Source of the DNA: SZUA-36 sp963759155
Lineage (GTDB): Bacteria; Pseudomonadota; Gammaproteobacteria; Xanthomonadales; SZUA-36
NCBI GenBank assembly: GCA_963759155.1
Contig: CAVWXX010000005.1
Coordinates: 186,001-250,000, forward strand
Direction of reading: 5' to 3'
DNA: 64,000 nucleotides
Numbering within the stretch: the first letter of the stretch is position 1; each line of letters opens with the position of its first letter. The notes beneath the pieces are model-generated. The model did no database searches. It was given only the letters and a program-made list of their open reading frames with translations, and was not told the origin of the DNA. Shown here piece after piece: positions 1 through 8,522 of this stretch. Both the position numbers and the translations under genes were made by a program.

Positions 1-552
1 GTGATCGCCTTGAGCTGCATGTCAATTTATGCATTGCCAGCGGAAGCCAATAAAAAGGCTGAGAACAGGGCACGTGGCTGCGAAGATGCCAAGAATGGAA
101 CATATGACGAGGAAAGGCACGGCCCTGCATATAGAAAGGGCTGGGATGAGTGCAAGGGTCAACAGCACACCTCCAATGACAATGGACCGGCTGAATGGGA
201 CCGTGGCTGCGAAGATGCAAAAATTGGATCATACGACCGTAGCAAACACACCGATGCCTATGAAGAGGGCTGGCAGTCATGCAATGATCAAAAACAATCC
301 TCCAATGACAATGGACCGGCTGAATGGGACCGTGGCTGCGAAGATGCAAAAATTGGATCGTACGACCGTAGCAGACATACCGATGCCTATGAAGAAGGCT
401 GGCAGTCGTGCAAGGATCAACAACAACAATCCTCCGGTGATTTTGAGCAACGCGAATGGGACCGTGGCTGCTCCGACGCCAAGGACGGATCATATGATCG
501 CAGCAAACACACCGATGCCTATGAAGAAGGCTGGCAAGACTGCAATAAATAA
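1..552 (+). CDS. Cys-rich tandem-repeat secreted protein (5' end probably outside window)
   Basis: The frame is open from base 1 and ends with TAA at 550-552. The first residues look like the end of a signal peptide (hydrophobic stretch, then ALPAEA before a charged mature part), but no basic n-region is visible, so the true start probably lies upstream of the window. The mature part is four copies of a unit of about 43 residues with the core RGCxDAKxGSYDRSKHTDAY followed by EEGW and a second Cys. Each unit has two Cys, suggesting one disulfide per repeat in the periplasm or outside. Units 2 and 3 are almost identical in DNA (period 129 nt), which points to recent duplication. The G-D-G-Y-G-W spacing faintly recalls DUF2799 lipoproteins, but I do not assign a family. 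Function unknown. Confidence 0.75.
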   Translation: MIALSCMSIYALPAEANKKAENRARGCEDAKNGTYDEERHGPAYRKGWDECKGQQHTSNDNGPAEWDRGCEDAKIGSYDRSKHTDAYEEGWQSCNDQKQSSNDNGPAEWDRGCEDAKIGSYDRSRHTDAYEEGWQSCKDQQQQSSGDFEQREWDRGCSDAKDGSYDRSKHTDAYEEGWQDCNK

Positions 553-586
553 ATTAGTTGTTCTAAGCTGAGAGGCACATGGAGCC

Positions 587-622
587 GGGCTCTTTCAATC
601 GCTCAACCGATTGAAAGGGCCC
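587..622 (+). terminator. Rho-independent-type hairpin after the repeat protein
   Basis: A 15-base arm (587-601, starting GGGCTCTTTC) pairs with 608-622 (CGATTGAAAGGGCCC) across a 6-base loop. There is one G-U pair. A T-rich stretch (TCTTATTT) follows. It sits 35 bases after the stop codon of the repeat protein and should end that transcript. Confidence 0.7.
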
Positions 623-645
623 GATCTTATTTACCCAGGAAGAAC

Positions 646-663
646 GGGGTCAGAGTCAATCCC
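646..663 (+). repeat. REP-like fragment with GGGGTCAGAGT core
   Basis: GGGGTCAGAGTCAATCCC carries the same GGGGTCAGAG core that forms the arms of the perfect hairpin at 59482-59538. Only one arm is present here, so it looks like a decayed half of a REP-type palindrome. Confidence 0.4.
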
Positions 664-804
664 AATCCACATCGAATGTTACAATAAGACACAAAAGGAC
701 AGCGGCGTGGAATACCCATCGCCGTATATCGAATTAAATCCAAACCCAGGTGAACGAGTATGGTTGCTGCATTGGCGAGTATCGGCAAACACAAAAATAC
801 ATTC

Positions 805-1281
805 ATGATCGATGTCGCCTTACTGGCGGCCCTGTATTTCCTGCCCAGCCTGTCACATGTCACCGCCCTGCCCTTATATATGCTTGAGCCGATGCGGGTT
901 GCCCTGATTATCGCCCTGCTTTTTACCAACCGGACCAATGCCTACTTCATTGCCTTCACCATTCCATTGGCTTCAGCCATGATTACGGGCCACCCGACAC
1001 CCTTCAAGGCCCTGCTGATGGGGATTGAGTTTTCAATTCTCGTGGCCTGTTACGGTTATCTCGTGCAAATGGTACGCATACCGGCTTTCGCGGCATTAAC
1101 CGCCGCCATCCTGGTTAGCAAGGTGGTTTACTACACCATGAAATTTGCTGCATTGAGTGCAGGTTTGCTGACAGGCAGCCTGATTTCAACCCCCCTGCAA
1201 ACCCAATTGATACTCGCCGTCGGAACGGCTGCGGTTTTTGGACTTGTTGAGTACTCCCGAAATACCGGTAAGCAGATCTAA
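805..1281 (+). CDS. ECF transporter S-component-like integral membrane protein
   Basis: This reads as a small (158 aa) very hydrophobic protein with about five membrane segments. The first helices contain LAALYFLPSLSH and LYMLEPMRVALIIALLF, which resembles the substrate-binding S components of ECF transporters (BioY/QueT-like size and layout). The frame is open from 760, but ATG at 805 puts the protein directly at the first membrane segment. A GTG/ATG start near 760 would add 15 polar residues. No ECF ATPase or T component is nearby, so if it is an S component it must use a shared module or work alone. The substrate cannot be read from the sequence. Confidence 0.5.
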   Translation: MIDVALLAALYFLPSLSHVTALPLYMLEPMRVALIIALLFTNRTNAYFIAFTIPLASAMITGHPTPFKALLMGIEFSILVACYGYLVQMVRIPAFAALTAAILVSKVVYYTMKFAALSAGLLTGSLISTPLQTQLILAVGTAAVFGLVEYSRNTGKQI

Positions 1282-1722
1282 GGGGATTCAGCCTGTCCTT
1301 CAACTTGTTCAATAGCACGGAACGGGAAGTTCTCAAACATGATGCTTGTGTCAGCGACGACAGGACCAAGCAAAGTGCGCTGACTGATCACATTACACCT
1401 GGCTTCACCTTTGTCTATACGAACCAACGATAGGGGCATTTCACGCTCTGCCCCTACTCTCCAGCCGGAAATTTCAGTCGTCGACCAAACTCCCTTCGTA
1501 AAAGCAGGTAGCTGATCAACGCCTGAAGGGCGATGGCCGCTATTTGTTTTTACCCCCAATCGGGTATTGGTAGTACTTTCTCGATTTGAGGCTTTGTGAT
1601 GGGACTGCGATGGATGAACCGCATGCCCGGAGTATCCGGTAATCCCATAAACAGCTGCCAGCCCCCCCTTATTGCGCTACAATATTCAAACCACACAAAC
1701 CACCAGATCAAGAGGTTTATCA
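1282..1722. other. 440-bp intergenic region; only a doubtful minus-strand ORF
   Basis: A minus-strand frame from a TTG at 1559 to a stop at 1278 encodes 93 residues. Its second half has plausible protein composition (SQRTLLGPVVADTSIMF region) and may be the 3' relic of a larger gene, but there is no convincing start or ribosome binding site and I recognise no family. The remainder must hold the promoter for the molybdenum hydroxylase operon. No clear -35/-10 pair is visible. Confidence 0.3.
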
Positions 1723-2193
1723 ATGAGTTATTCCATCAAGATTAACGGCCAGGTTCATAAAACAGACGTAGATGGTGATATGCCCCTGTTGTGGTTTCTG
1801 CGTGACACGCTGGAACTCACTGGCACCAAGTACGGCTGCGGTATAGGAATGTGTGGCAGCTGCACGGTTCATCTCGATGGCAGCGCTGTTCAATCCTGCC
1901 TGACGACCGTCGCCGCGGCGAATGGTAAGGCAGTTACCACCATCGAGGGCCTTTCGAAAGATGGCAGTCATCCCTTGCAGATAGCGTGGCTAAACAACAA
2001 TGTTTCACAATGTGGCTATTGCCAGCCGGGCCAGATCATGATGGCCGCGGATCTTTTGGCACGAAACCCCGAACCCAGCAGGGATGACATCGACACAGCG
2101 TTGGAGGGTAACATCTGTCGTTGTGGTACCTATTTACGTGTCCGCAAGGCCGTTGCAGATGCCGCTGAGCAGATCAAGGGAGGCGCGAAATGA
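1723..2193 (+). CDS. iorA: Molybdenum hydroxylase small [2Fe-2S] subunit (isoquinoline 1-oxidoreductase alpha type)
   Basis: This is the electron-transfer subunit of a xanthine-oxidase-family hydroxylase, carrying two [2Fe-2S] clusters between the molybdenum subunit and an external acceptor. The N-terminal plant-type ferredoxin motif CGIGMCGSC plus a later Cys binds the first cluster. CGYCQPGQ and CRCGTY in the all-helical half bind the second. ATG 1723 is preferred over the frame opening at 1672 because AGAGG lies just upstream and the family begins at this Met; length is then 156 aa, normal for the family. It overlaps the large subunit by 4 bases (ATGA), so translation is coupled. Two-subunit IorAB-type enzymes lack the FAD subunit. 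The real substrate (N-heterocycle or aldehyde) is unknown. Confidence 0.88.
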   Translation: MSYSIKINGQVHKTDVDGDMPLLWFLRDTLELTGTKYGCGIGMCGSCTVHLDGSAVQSCLTTVAAANGKAVTTIEGLSKDGSHPLQIAWLNNNVSQCGYCQPGQIMMAADLLARNPEPSRDDIDTALEGNICRCGTYLRVRKAVADAAEQIKGGAK

Positions 2194-4364
2194 GTACCTT
2201 CCATAAGAAAGCAACCGAATTGAGCCGCCGGGACTTCCTGAAAGCCTCCGGTCTGTCCGTTGGTGGTTTGATCATCGGCGTGTCCATACCTACTGGCTTA
2301 TTAGGGTCTGTAGATGGCACAAGTTTTGAGCCCAACGCCTTTGTTTATATCGCCCCGAATGGTGACACCACGATTTACTGTGGCCGTTGTGAAATGGGAC
2401 AGGGTATCAGTACCGCATTACCGGCAGCTGTTGCCGATGAACTGGAAGCTGACTGGTCACGTGTCAGGGTGTTGCAGGGCGATGCCGACAAAAAATACGG
2501 ACCACAGGATACCGGTGGTTCCAAGAGTATCAGAACCATGCTGGAACCCATGCGCAAAGCGGGCGCTGCAGGCAGGGAGTTGTTGATTGCCGCCGCCGCG
2601 CAAACCTGGAATATGCCGGTTGAAAACTGCTATGCAACATCACATGCGGTTTATAACCGCAGCAATGATCTTAAGCTGGAATACGGTGAACTCGTTGCAC
2701 TGGCCAGCACCTTACCCATACCCGACGAACCTGTTCTGAAAACACGGGATCAGTTCCGTTACATGGGTAAGTCCTTGCAACGTCACGATCAGCGGGATAT
2801 GGCACTGGGCAAACGTGTTTTTGGTGCCGACAAAAAGGTTCCGGGTTTGAAATACGCCGCCATCAGACATGTTCCAGTATTGGGAGGGTCAGTTAAGTCC
2901 GTTGACAAGAGTGCTGTCCAGGGTATGCCGGGTGTGGTCGATGTGGTCGTCATTCCGGACTTTGACAATGCATTTGGATCCGTGGGTGGTGTGGCCGTCG
3001 TGGCAGATAACACCTGGACGGCCCAACGAGCCCTGGAAAAACTCAAGATTGAGTTTGAAGCAGGCGAGAATGCTGTTTACAACACCGATGAGTACATGAA
3101 ACAACTCGTCAAGAATGTTGAAAAACCTGCAAAATCAGAATTTGAAAAAGGATCCCTTGATAAAGCATTTGAGGAAGCCAGGGTCAGGCACAAGGCAACT
3201 TATATGGCCGGGCATATTTCACATTCACCGATGGAACCGATGGCCAGCCTGGTGTGGGTGCAGGATGACAGTTGCGAAATATGGGCTTCCACCCAGGACC
3301 CGGCAATGATCCAGAAGACCATTGGCGCATACCTTGGCCGTGAACCCGAGGACATCGTTGTTCACGTCATGATGGCTGGCGGTGCATTTGGCCGCAAATT
3401 CAAATGTGACTATGTTTACGAAGCCGCAGCGCTTTCAAAAGCGGTGGGGGCTCCTGTGCAATTGACCTGGTCGCGTGAAGAAGACACCGCCACAGGTTTC
3501 TACCACTCCTGCAGTGCCCAGCATATCGAGGCCTCGGTGGATGCGCAGGGCAAGCTGACTGGCTGGCTGCATCGTGCCGCATTTCCGGCCATTGGCTCTA
3601 CATTTGACCCGAGCGTGGTGCAACCCACGGCCGGTGATCTTGGTACGGTTTCAAAACACCCTTACGGCATTGAGAATATGCGGGTCGAGTCCGGCCTTGC
3701 ACCTGCACATACACGGATTGGCTGGTTCCGGTCTGTTTACAACGTTTTTTATGGTTTTGCGATTAACGCTTTTACTGATGAACTGGCGCATGAAGCCGGC
3801 GTGGATTCATTACAGTTTTTCCGTGGCATCTACGACAACAATAAGGACACCAAACAGGCTGAACAGGTAAAACGTAGTCTGGCTGTACTCAACAAGGTCG
3901 CAGAAATGGCTGACTGGGGTAAGCAGTTACCAGCCAGTCACGGCATGGGCATCTCGGTGCACCACAGCTTCGCCAGTTACGCTGCCATGGTTGTACACGT
4001 CGAGGTAAAAGGGAAAAACATCGTTGTTCATCGTGTTGACTGTGCAGTGGACTGCGGCCTGGTACTCAACCCGGATATCGCAACCGCGCAGATGGAAGGT
4101 GCGGTCATTATGGGTATGAGCCTTGCGTTGAACCCTGAGATCCGCTTCAAGAATGGCGCCGTGGTGAATACCAATTTTGATGAGTACCCGGTGTTGCTGA
4201 TCAGCGAAGCGCCAACAGAAATCAATGTTGAATTTGTTGGTCAGAATTACCGCTCAACCGGAATTGGTGAGCCGGGCGTTCCAACGCTGGCACCTGCTTT
4301 GGCAAATGCCATATACGCAGCCACGGGTAAGCGTTGTCGTTCGCTACCACTAAAACTGACCTGA
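2190..4364 (+). CDS. iorB: Molybdenum hydroxylase large subunit, Tat-exported (isoquinoline 1-oxidoreductase beta type)
   Basis: This is the molybdopterin-cytosine-dinucleotide-binding catalytic subunit. Near the N-terminus it has a twin-arginine signal (SRRDFLKASGLSVGGLIIG), so the folded heterodimer is exported to the periplasm. The body has the xanthine-dehydrogenase large-subunit layout, with MGQG-type and GGAFGRK motifs for the cofactor and a C-terminal GIGEPGVP segment that holds the family's catalytic Glu. At 724 aa it is full length. Electrons probably go to a membrane cytochrome, as no FAD subunit or cytochrome is encoded here. No XdhC-like maturation factor is adjacent. Substrate range is inferred only. 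Confidence 0.87.
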   Translation: MSTFHKKATELSRRDFLKASGLSVGGLIIGVSIPTGLLGSVDGTSFEPNAFVYIAPNGDTTIYCGRCEMGQGISTALPAAVADELEADWSRVRVLQGDADKKYGPQDTGGSKSIRTMLEPMRKAGAAGRELLIAAAAQTWNMPVENCYATSHAVYNRSNDLKLEYGELVALASTLPIPDEPVLKTRDQFRYMGKSLQRHDQRDMALGKRVFGADKKVPGLKYAAIRHVPVLGGSVKSVDKSAVQGMPGVVDVVVIPDFDNAFGSVGGVAVVADNTWTAQRALEKLKIEFEAGENAVYNTDEYMKQLVKNVEKPAKSEFEKGSLDKAFEEARVRHKATYMAGHISHSPMEPMASLVWVQDDSCEIWASTQDPAMIQKTIGAYLGREPEDIVVHVMMAGGAFGRKFKCDYVYEAAALSKAVGAPVQLTWSREEDTATGFYHSCSAQHIEASVDAQGKLTGWLHRAAFPAIGSTFDPSVVQPTAGDLGTVSKHPYGIENMRVESGLAPAHTRIGWFRSVYNVFYGFAINAFTDELAHEAGVDSLQFFRGIYDNNKDTKQAEQVKRSLAVLNKVAEMADWGKQLPASHGMGISVHHSFASYAAMVVHVEVKGKNIVVHRVDCAVDCGLVLNPDIATAQMEGAVIMGMSLALNPEIRFKNGAVVNTNFDEYPVLLISEAPTEINVEFVGQNYRSTGIGEPGVPTLAPALANAIYAATGKRCRSLPLKLT

Positions 4365-4392
4365 TTGCCGGCGTAGCATTGACTGTAAGCAA

Positions 4393-5807
4393 CTACAGCT
4401 TGTATCCCTGTTTGGCGAAGTTATAAGCCAGGTCGTGTGACAGTTCTTCGGCTTCTGACAGACGCAAGCGGCCTTCAGCCACCAGGGTCGCCAGGAAGCG
4501 GGAATCCATCCGCCTGGCAACATCATGACGCGCCGGTATGGACAGGAAGGCTCGCGTGTCATCGTTGAATCCAACCGTATTGTAAAACCCTGCGGTCTCC
4601 GTGGTTTGCTGACGGATACGCAGCATGCCTTCGGGGCTGTCGTGGAACCACCAGGGCGGGCCCAGTTTCAGACAGGGGTAGTGACCTGCAAGCGGGGCCA
4701 GTTCGCGCGAATAGACTGTTTCGTCGAGGGTGAACAGGATGATTTGCAGTTCACGCTCATTGCCATACCTGTTCAACAAAGCCTGAAGCCCGTCCAGGTA
4801 GTTGGTCGCAGAAGGGACATCAGCACCCTTATCGCGGCCGAACATATTGAAAACCTGGCTATTGATATTCCGACGCGCCCCGGGGTGAATCTGCATCACC
4901 ATACCGTCTTCGAGGCTCATACCTGCCATCTCGGTCAACATCTGGGCACGGAACAACTCTGCTTCTTCTTCCGTTTCATCAGCTTGCAAGACAACGTGAA
5001 TAAAGTGTCTTCGCATTCTGCTTTGCTTAAATCCGCAGTGTTGGCAGTGGGGTGGCCATGGTCCGTGGCGGTGGCGCCAAATTCACGATAGGTTGCACGG
5101 CGTGCGCGCAGGGCGGCCAGGTAGCCTTCCCAGTGACCGGTGTCTTCACCGGTCATCTCGCCCATGCGCTCGACATTATCTTTGAAGTCCTCCCTTGACG
5201 GGTCCACGGCATCGTCGGGGCGAAACGTGGTGATAACACGTTTGGCCCAGGGTGTACCGGCAATCGCCCGGTGATGCGTCAACTCATCTACCGCACCTTC
5301 TGTAGTGGCAATAAGTTCAATGTTAAAACGGTCCATGAGCGCACGCGGGCGGTAGGCATCTGTCTGCAACTCGGCCGTGATGTGGTCATAGAACATATCG
5401 GCTGTTGCAGACGAAAAAGACTCTGTGAGTCCAAATACCTCGTAAAAAACATGATCCATCCAGATCGAAGAAGGTGTACCACGAAACAGATGATAGTTTG
5501 CCGCCAGGACATGCCAGATCTTGCGCATATCGGTTTCAACCCAGCCGCCATCAATACGGGGAATGCCGAGGTTCTCCATGGGGATGCCCTGTGAATAGAG
5601 CATACGGAACAGGTAGTGATCCGGAATCAATAGCAGGCTGGTCGCATCCGTGAAGCACTTGTTTTCAGCAAACCAACTGGGATCGGTATGACCATGCGGA
5701 CTGATGATTGGCAGGTTTTTTATACCTTCATATAAACTGCGAGTGATCTCGCGTGTGGATGGATCGGCCGGAAACAGGCGGTTGGGATCAAGCAGTTTTT
5801 CAGTCAT
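4393..5807 (-). pseudogene. uxaC: Uronate isomerase UxaC with one-base frameshift
   Basis: The enzyme isomerises D-glucuronate/D-galacturonate to fructuronate/tagaturonate. The N-terminal frame (5807 down to about 5000) begins MTEKLLDPNRLF and carries the family metal motif SPHGHTDP. The C-terminal frame (from about 5000 to 4393) continues with LFRAQMLTEMAGMSLEDG and IHPGARRN. Reading across, DLSKAECEDTLF in the first frame joins HVVLQADETEEEAELF in the second. The total span is 1415 bases, one short of 472 codons, so a single base is missing near 4998 (TTTCAC reduced to TTCAC would explain it). Otherwise full length. It is divergently placed from the TRAP operon and convergent with iorB. It may be a sequencing error; if real, the product is truncated and dead. 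Confidence 0.85.
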
Positions 5808-5884
5808 TAGTTTGTCTCTGTATTGCGCGCTCTTTAATCATTAAACCCAATATTCGCCTGTGTAAACTGACGGTAACCCGTGAT

Positions 5885-6901
5885 TCAAATCGAGCGCGTG
5901 GAGTTACGGATAATCAAGGATGGAACCAGCGTGATCGGTTGATCAGCAAAGTCGTGCTGACCGTTAATCACTGCAATCAACCTGCTTGCAGCGAGTCGCG
6001 CCATTTCCCGTACCGGCCTGCGTATCGTGGTGAGAGTTGGGTGAATTCTTGATGCGAGAATACTATCGTCAAAACCGGCAACCGAGACATCATCCGGCAC
6101 CTTCATTCCCATTTCCCTTGCGGCATTTATGGCACCAACGGCCATTTCATCATTACTGGCAAATATAGCGGTTGGTCGCTTGGGATTGGCCAATAACAGC
6201 CGGGTGCATTCTATTCCTGACTCAAAAGAATAAGCGCCTCGCGCGATCATATCGCCGGACTGCTTACAGCCATGCTTTTCCAGTCCATCACAAAAGCCTT
6301 CCAGACGCTCGCGGGTGGACTCCCAACCTTTAGGCCCGGTGATATAACCGATACGGCGATGCCCCAGGCCGACCAGGTATTCCGCCATGGCAACGGCTGC
6401 CGAACGGTCATCCGAAATCACAACATGTTCTGCACTATCCAACGCGATAGATGCCAGCCGAACGTAATTTACATTTGCTTTGCCAAGGGCCACGGCAAGA
6501 CCATTAATCTCAGACACTGGCGGTAATATGATCACACCATCCAGCTTTGAGCGATTGGCAAAACTGACGGCTTCATGTGTCAACGTTTCAGCATGCATGT
6601 CACAGGGATGTACCACGAGTTCATAACCTAATTCCCGACAGATGTTCAAAACCCCTCGCTGTACATCATCGATATAAAGCGCATTCGGATTGTCATAAAT
6701 CAAGCCAAGCAGGTACGAACGGCTCGATGCCAGGCCACGGGCCTGGGTGTTAGGGCTATAGCCCAGCTCATCAATGACTGCCTGAATTTTTTGACGGGTT
6801 GCCTTGCCTACCTTTGGGGAATTATTGATAACCCGGGAGACCGTTCTCTTGGACACTCCCGACAACCTCGCAACATCGTTTATGGTCGCTTTTTTAGTCA
6901 T
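5885..6901 (-). CDS. LacI-family transcriptional regulator of the hexuronate locus
   Basis: The 338-residue protein has a LacI-type helix-turn-helix (TINDVARLSGVSKRTVSRVI, about residues 5-25), the hinge helix (about residues 46-62) and a periplasmic-binding-protein-like effector domain ending in IRRPVREMARLAASRLI. It lies between uxaC and the divergent TRAP/kdu operon, so it most likely senses a uronate or KDG-like intermediate and controls both sides. A matching palindrome with central ACCGGT lies in its own upstream region (6957-6970), consistent with autoregulation and control of dctP. The effector is inferred from context only. Confidence 0.85.
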   Translation of the reverse strand: MTKKATINDVARLSGVSKRTVSRVINNSPKVGKATRQKIQAVIDELGYSPNTQARGLASSRSYLLGLIYDNPNALYIDDVQRGVLNICRELGYELVVHPCDMHAETLTHEAVSFANRSKLDGVIILPPVSEINGLAVALGKANVNYVRLASIALDSAEHVVISDDRSAAVAMAEYLVGLGHRRIGYITGPKGWESTRERLEGFCDGLEKHGCKQSGDMIARGAYSFESGIECTRLLLANPKRPTAIFASNDEMAVGAINAAREMGMKVPDDVSVAGFDDSILASRIHPTLTTIRRPVREMARLAASRLIAVINGQHDFADQPITLVPSLIIRNSTRSI

Positions 6902-6956
6902 CTGCTGGCCTGCATCTTTGTTTACAATGCTGAATTTAACTCATTTTGACAATCAA

Positions 6957-6970
6957 TGCTACCGGTGGCA
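6957..6970. promoter_or_regulatory. Candidate LacI-family operator
   Basis: TGCTACCGGTGGCA is a near-perfect palindrome (one mismatched pair) with a central CG, the usual form of LacI-family operators. It lies between the regulator start (6901, minus) and dctP (7060, plus), where one dimer could repress both promoters. No second copy of this quality was seen upstream of kduI or uxaC. Confidence 0.5.
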
Positions 6971-7059
6971 CTATAACTCCTCTAACATAAGGTCCAGAGT
7001 CGTAGCTGACAGGTCAAATGCAACAAACCTTCAGCCAAACTGGAATTGGAGAGAAGTGG

Positions 7060-8043
7060 ATGAGTTTCCTTTTGAGGCCTGAATTTCGGGTGCTGTTATT
7101 CCCGATTGCACTGCTACTGGTTTCCTGTGGGCAGAAAAGTGATGTCACGACCTTAAAGCTCGGGCATGCACTCGATACCGGTCACGCCGTGCATAAAGGC
7201 ATGGTTCACATGGCTGAGCGCCTCGACCACTACTCCAACGGTAAAATGAAAATTGAGATTTACCCCAGCGGTCAACTGGGTTCCGAGCGGGAACTGGTGG
7301 AATTACTGCAAATCGGCAGTCTTGCCATGACCAAGGTATCCTCCAGCCCACTGGAAAGCTTTGTTCCGGAAATGAAGGTTTTCAGCCTGCCCTACGTATT
7401 CCGCGACATGGATCATTATAAAAAAGTCCTGGCATCGGATATTGGCAAATCCCTGTTGCTGGCTCCGGAGAAAGTACGTCTTCGCGGTATGGGTTACTAC
7501 GATGCGGGCAGCCGTAGTTTTTATACGACAGACAAGCCCATCTACAGCCCGGCCGACCTGGCTGGCTTGAAAATCCGCGTCCAGAAGAGCCAGACATCCG
7601 TGGATATGATCGCTGCCATGGGTGGTTCAGCGACGCCAATTTCCTGGGGTGAGCTTTACACCGCCCTGCAACAAGGCGTGGTAGACGGTGCGGAGAACAA
7701 CCCGCCAAGCCTGTACCTGTCTCGCCAGTACGAGGTTTGCAAGTACTACATACTCGACGAACACACGGCCGTGCCCGATATTCTGCTGATGAGCCTGCAC
7801 ATTTGGGACAACCTGAACCCGCAACAGCAGGACTGGTTACAACAGGCAGTGGATGACAGTACCGTCTATCAGGGCAAGCTTTGGGGCGAGTCGACAGCTG
7901 AGGCCCTGGCAGCGATTGAAGCCAGTGGTGTTGAAATCATTCGTCCGGACAAAGCCCCGTTCATCGCGGCAGTTGAGGATATGAAAGCGGAATATAAAGG
8001 GACTGCCATTGGCGACATGATCGACGCCATTGCAGCCCAATAG
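7060..8043 (+). CDS. dctP: TRAP transporter substrate-binding lipoprotein (DctP family)
   Basis: This is the extracytoplasmic solute receptor of a tripartite ATP-independent transporter. ATG 7060 follows GGAGAG and starts a lipoprotein signal peptide (lipobox LVSC, Cys about residue 23). The mature part begins LKLGHALDTGHAVHKG, typical of DctP, and carries the LKIRVQKS segment with the conserved carboxylate-binding Arg. The receptor therefore probably binds a sugar acid such as an unsaturated or free uronate. The upstream frame from 7018 adds only 14 residues without a ribosome site. It is first in an operon with dctQ, dctM, kduI and kduD. Confidence 0.88.
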   Translation: MSFLLRPEFRVLLFPIALLLVSCGQKSDVTTLKLGHALDTGHAVHKGMVHMAERLDHYSNGKMKIEIYPSGQLGSERELVELLQIGSLAMTKVSSSPLESFVPEMKVFSLPYVFRDMDHYKKVLASDIGKSLLLAPEKVRLRGMGYYDAGSRSFYTTDKPIYSPADLAGLKIRVQKSQTSVDMIAAMGGSATPISWGELYTALQQGVVDGAENNPPSLYLSRQYEVCKYYILDEHTAVPDILLMSLHIWDNLNPQQQDWLQQAVDDSTVYQGKLWGESTAEALAAIEASGVEIIRPDKAPFIAAVEDMKAEYKGTAIGDMIDAIAAQ

Positions 8044-8051
8044 AGAACCTT

Positions 8052-8522
8052 ATGATCAAATGGCTGGATAAAATTTTAAAAGTGTTGGTGGCATCATGTA
8101 TGGCACTGATGGTTATCGTGGTGACCTGGCAGGTGGTATCACGCTACGCGATGGGCGACCCCAGCCCATGGACCGAAGAAGTGGCGCGAATGCTGCTGAT
8201 ATGGGTGGGCTTGCTCGGCGGTGTGTACGCCTACAGTGAAAAAGCCCACCTCGGTCTGGACCTGTTGTACCAAAAGGTCGGCAACATTGGCAAAAGACGA
8301 CTGGAGATCATTACCGACATTTGCTGTGGATCATTTGCACTGGCGGTACTGGTGGTTGGCGGCGGATCACTGGTGCAACTGACATGGGAACTGAATCAAA
8401 CCACCGCCGTTTTGGGCATACCCATGGCATGGGTCTATTCAGTCTTGCCATTGAGCGGGGTGTTGATCGTTCTCTACAGCCTGACCTCCCTTTTCCGTAA
8501 CAAAGCGGGGGTAACGGTATGA
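8052..8522 (+). CDS. dctQ: TRAP transporter small membrane subunit (DctQ family)
   Basis: The 156-residue protein has four predicted membrane helices, with the family signature near the first loop (VSRYAMGDPSPWTEEVARML) and KAHLGLDLLYQK after helix 2. It bridges and stabilises the DctM permease. It starts 8 bases after dctP and overlaps dctM by 4 bases, so the three subunits are made together. Gene length is normal. Confidence 0.88.
   Translation: MIKWLDKILKVLVASCMALMVIVVTWQVVSRYAMGDPSPWTEEVARMLLIWVGLLGGVYAYSEKAHLGLDLLYQKVGNIGKRRLEIITDICCGSFALAVLVVGGGSLVQLTWELNQTTAVLGIPMAWVYSVLPLSGVLIVLYSLTSLFRNKAGVTV

Noticed and set aside
760..1281. A complete ECF transporter
   Set aside because: Only an S-component-like protein is present; no ATPase or T subunit is nearby.
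1278..1559. A 93-codon minus-strand frame with plausible composition in its second half
   Set aside because: Only a TTG start, no ribosome site and no recognised family; kept only as a remark in the intergenic entry.
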